Origin: Dyella sp. C9
GTDB lineage: Bacteria; Pseudomonadota; Gammaproteobacteria; Xanthomonadales; Rhodanobacteraceae
Length of the DNA: 64,000 bases
NCBI RefSeq assembly: GCF_003332825.1
Contig: NZ_QIRF01000002.1
Coordinates: 186,001-250,000 of the forward strand
Reading direction: 5' to 3'
Shown: positions 61,999 through 64,000 of the stretch, one piece after another
Layout: every line of letters begins with the position of its first letter
How positions within the stretch are numbered: position 1 is the first letter of the stretch
The notes under the pieces: generated by a model
Seen by the model: only the letters and a program-made list of their open reading frames with translations
Database searches by the model: none
Told to the model about the DNA's origin: nothing
Translations under genes and position numbers: made by a program

Positions 61999-63000
61999 AT
62001 GACCACGACTCACGCCGACACCCGCCGTACCGCCGACTTTGCCGCCGTCAAGCAGCTTGCCGCCGGTGACATGCAGCGGGTCGACGCCCTGATCCGCACC
62101 CGCCTGTCTTCCAACGTGGTGCTGATCAACCAGATCGCCGACCACATCATCGCCGGCGGCGGCAAGCGCCTGCGCCCGATGCTGCACGTGCTGGCGGCCA
62201 ATGCGGCCGGCTACCACGGCGAGCACCACATCAAGCTGGCCGCGGTGATCGAGTTCATCCACACCTCCACCCTGCTGCACGATGACGTGGTGGACGAGTC
62301 GGACCTGCGGCGCGGCCGCAAGACCGCCAACGCGCTGTGGGGCAACGCCGCCAGCGTGCTGGTGGGCGACTTCCTGTACTCCCGTTCGTTCCAGATGATG
62401 GTCGAGGTGGACGACATGCGCATCATGCGCATCCTCGCCGACACCACCAACACCATCGCCGAGGGCGAGGTGCTGCAGCTGCTCAACATCGGCAATGCCG
62501 ACGTGGATGAAGCTGCCTACCTGGCAGTGATCGAGCGCAAGACCGCCGTGCTGTTCGCCGCCGCCACCGAACTGGGTGGCCTGCTGGGCGGGTTGCCGGC
62601 CGAACAGATCGCTGCCCTGCGCCGCTACGGCATGGAACTGGGCTACGCCTTCCAGATCGCCGACGACCTGCTGGACTACGTCAGCGACGCCGGCACCCTG
62701 GGCAAGAACATCGGCGACGACCTGGCCGAGGGCAAGCCCACCCTGCCGCTGATCTACGCGCTGCAGACCGTGGACGCGGACCAGAAGCAGTCGCTGCGCC
62801 ACGCCATCGAGCATGGCGGGCTGGATTCGCTGGACCGCATCATCGCCGCCATCCGCGATTCCGGTGCGCTTGAACGCACGCATGAGCGCGCCGTGCGCCA
62901 CGCCACCGCGGCACGTGACGCGCTGCGCATGCTGCCGGCCTCGCCGTGGCGCGAGGCGATGGAAACCTTGGCGGATTATTCGGTGCAGCGCAGCTTCTGA
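61999..63000 (+). CDS. ispB: Octaprenyl (polyprenyl) diphosphate synthase
   Basis: A 333-residue trans-polyprenyl synthase. GGGKRLRPML binds the allylic/IPP pyrophosphate, LLHDDVVDESD is the first Asp-rich motif and QIADDLLDYVSD the second. It makes the side chain of ubiquinone. Start ATG at 61999, 28 nt from the TATAAT; the earlier start would add an Arg-rich stretch. Length equals E. coli IspB. Confidence 0.95.
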   Translation: MTTTHADTRRTADFAAVKQLAAGDMQRVDALIRTRLSSNVVLINQIADHIIAGGGKRLRPMLHVLAANAAGYHGEHHIKLAAVIEFIHTSTLLHDDVVDESDLRRGRKTANALWGNAASVLVGDFLYSRSFQMMVEVDDMRIMRILADTTNTIAEGEVLQLLNIGNADVDEAAYLAVIERKTAVLFAAATELGGLLGGLPAEQIAALRRYGMELGYAFQIADDLLDYVSDAGTLGKNIGDDLAEGKPTLPLIYALQTVDADQKQSLRHAIEHGGLDSLDRIIAAIRDSGALERTHERAVRHATAARDALRMLPASPWREAMETLADYSVQRSF

Positions 63001-63014
63001 CTTTCCGCCAGATC

Positions 63015-63080
63015 GGGTCGCGCACAGGGTGCGCTCCTACATGACTAACGCTTTGTAGGAGCGCACCCTGTGCGCGACCC
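63015..63080. repeat. Perfect 27-bp REP inverted repeat
   Basis: The 27-bp arm beginning GGGTCGCGCACAGGGTGCGC (63015-63041) is exactly complementary to 63054-63080 (TGTAGGAGCGCACCCTGTGC to GACCC), with a 12-nt loop. The core TGTAGGAGCGCACCCTGTGC is a known widespread REP sequence of pseudomonads and xanthomonads. Position between convergent ispB and the hydrolase gene suits a bidirectional terminator. Confidence 0.9.
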
Positions 63081-63094
63081 AGCCCGCCGCTAGC

Positions 63095-63883
63095 TCAAGG
63101 CGTGCCCGAGAACGCCCCACGCAACCAGTCGTGCATCAGGCGGTAGCTGCGCTGCGCCGAACGCTCGTCGTACATGCAGCCTTCCTTGTGCTGGTCGGTT
63201 TCGGTGAAGCAATGCACCGTGTTGCCGAACACCAGGAATTCCCAGTCGGCCTTGCTGCCACGCATCTCGTCCATGAACTTGTCGGCGTCGGGCATGGTGC
63301 CCTTGTCATCGGCACCGTTCATGACCAGCACGCGTGCCTTGATCTGCCTGGCCAATGAAGGGTCGTCGGTCTGCAAGGCGCCGTGGAAAGACACCACCGC
63401 AGCCACGTCCGCGCCGCTGCGGGCCAGGTCGAGCACGGCTGAACCGCCGAAGCAGAAGCCGATCGCGGCCAGCTTGCCGAGGTCGATCGGCGCATCCTTG
63501 GCCTGCGCCTTGAGCTGATCCAACGCCAGATTGATGCGCTTGCGCATCAAGGCACGATCGCCGTACAACGGCTTCACCGCCGCCATGGCCTGGTCGTCGC
63601 TGGTCGGTCGCACCTTGGTGCCGTACATGTCGGTGACCAGGATCACGTAGTCCTTGCCGGCGATGCCCTCGGCCTTCTTGATGGCCGTGTCGTTGACGCC
63701 ATACCAGTTGGGCACCATCACCAGGCCCGGCCGCTTGGTCGCGACGGCGTCGTCGTACACCAGCACACTGTGGAAGGTGGTGCCGTCCTGGGTCCACTCC
63801 ACCGGCTTGTGCACCATCTTCGCCTGGGCAGCGAAGGCGGCTCCGAACAGCAACAGCGCAGTACAAAGTCGGGCGATACGCAT
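63095..63883 (-). CDS. Exported dienelactone hydrolase-family protein
   Basis: A 262-residue alpha/beta hydrolase. A signal peptide ends near AFAAQA. LVMVPNWYGVND is the oxyanion strand, GFCFGGSAVLDLA carries the nucleophilic Cys of the dienelactone hydrolase family, VLVMNGADDKG the Asp, and VFGNTVHCFTE the His. The start is the ATG at 63883 with AGGAG 8 nt upstream; a GTG 9 nt earlier overlaps that ribosome-binding site. Substrate unknown; most exported members are not true dienelactone hydrolases. Confidence 0.88.
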   Translation of the reverse strand: MRIARLCTALLLFGAAFAAQAKMVHKPVEWTQDGTTFHSVLVYDDAVATKRPGLVMVPNWYGVNDTAIKKAEGIAGKDYVILVTDMYGTKVRPTSDDQAMAAVKPLYGDRALMRKRINLALDQLKAQAKDAPIDLGKLAAIGFCFGGSAVLDLARSGADVAAVVSFHGALQTDDPSLARQIKARVLVMNGADDKGTMPDADKFMDEMRGSKADWEFLVFGNTVHCFTETDQHKEGCMYDERSAQRSYRLMHDWLRGAFSGTP

Positions 63884-63917
63884 GACCTTCACTCCTTGGA
63901 CGATGGGGATGGCGGGC

Positions 63918-64000
63918 TCACAAGCCGGCAGCGTGCTCGGCCAGCTTGCGCTTGATCGGTGACAGGCGATCGATGAGGCGCACGCCCAGGCCGCGCGCCG
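63918..64000 (-). CDS. C-terminus of a UbiH/UbiF-type FAD hydroxylase (runs off the window)
   Basis: Only the last 26 codons are visible. ARGLGVRLIDRLSPIKRKLA matches the C-terminal helix of the ubiquinone-biosynthesis hydroxylase family (RxxGLxLxxRxxPLKRxL). Short stretch, so the assignment is tentative, but the position close to ispB would suit a ubiquinone gene. Confidence 0.55.
   Translation of the reverse strand, partial: ARGLGVRLIDRLSPIKRKLAEHAAGL

Noticed and set aside
1..64000. CRISPR arrays, prophage, insertion sequences, rRNA and tRNA genes
   Set aside because: No regularly spaced repeats, transposase or integrase proteins, or structural RNA patterns were seen.

Overview
The window is GC-rich chromosomal DNA of a gammaproteobacterium. 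The content points to the Xanthomonadales and most likely the Rhodanobacteraceae (Dyella, Rhodanobacter or Luteibacter type): TonB-dependent receptor with exported glycosidases, a complete kdp locus carrying an OmpL-like porin gene, a REP doublet of the GTAGGAGCGCACC type, many AraC/TetR/LysR regulators, and ispB. This placement is inference from gene content; there is no rRNA or tRNA in the window. No phage, insertion sequence or CRISPR array is visible.

Layout. 1-1.1 kb: the start of a KdpD-like membrane sensor and a catalytically eroded type II dehydroquinase paralogue. 1.1-19.2 kb: a galactoside/galactose island. It has a secreted GH63-type glycosidase, a TonB-dependent receptor, an FCD-type GntR repressor, a kinase plus phospho-lyase pair, and a long plus-strand operon holding a periplasmic GH42 beta-galactosidase, DgoK, DgoA, DgoD, an SDR sugar dehydrogenase, an SMP-30 lactonase, an MFS sugar transporter and an APC permease. 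Together these form an oxidative De Ley-Doudoroff route: galactoside to galactose, galactonolactone, galactonate, KDGal, KDPGal, then pyruvate and glyceraldehyde-3-phosphate. Three TWGTA-type sites lie before the receptor, the regulator and the operon and probably define the regulon.

19.5-37 kb: accessory genes and many local regulators (three related AraC paralogues, MocR, TetR, LysR), with hydrolases, a lysozyme-inhibitor-like protein, a MarC protein, an FAD monooxygenase, a tautomerase and a rubredoxin. 37.4-40.4 kb: an acyl desaturase and its ferredoxin reductase, divergent from a FabR/DesT-type repressor across three phased palindromes. 40.5-48 kb: a 2OG-Fe dioxygenase, an aspartyl-protease/PDZ protein, a BlaI-BlaR1-type pair with two palindromic operators, a cysteine synthase/CBS-type enzyme, three small unrecognised genes, and ssb.

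48.8-58.8 kb: a minus-strand kdp operon in the order tiny membrane ORF, kdpF, kdpA, kdpB, 66-residue ORF, porin, kdpC, kdpD, kdpE. A KdpE-like site lies before it, and a close copy lies before the dehydroquinase-like gene at the left edge, which ties the two ends of the window together. 58.9-64 kb: REP-like palindromes, a DedA-rhodanese fusion, a gamma-glutamyltransferase remnant in frame behind an MFS gene, ispB, a 27-bp REP inverted repeat, a dienelactone-hydrolase-family protein and the tail of a Ubi-type hydroxylase.
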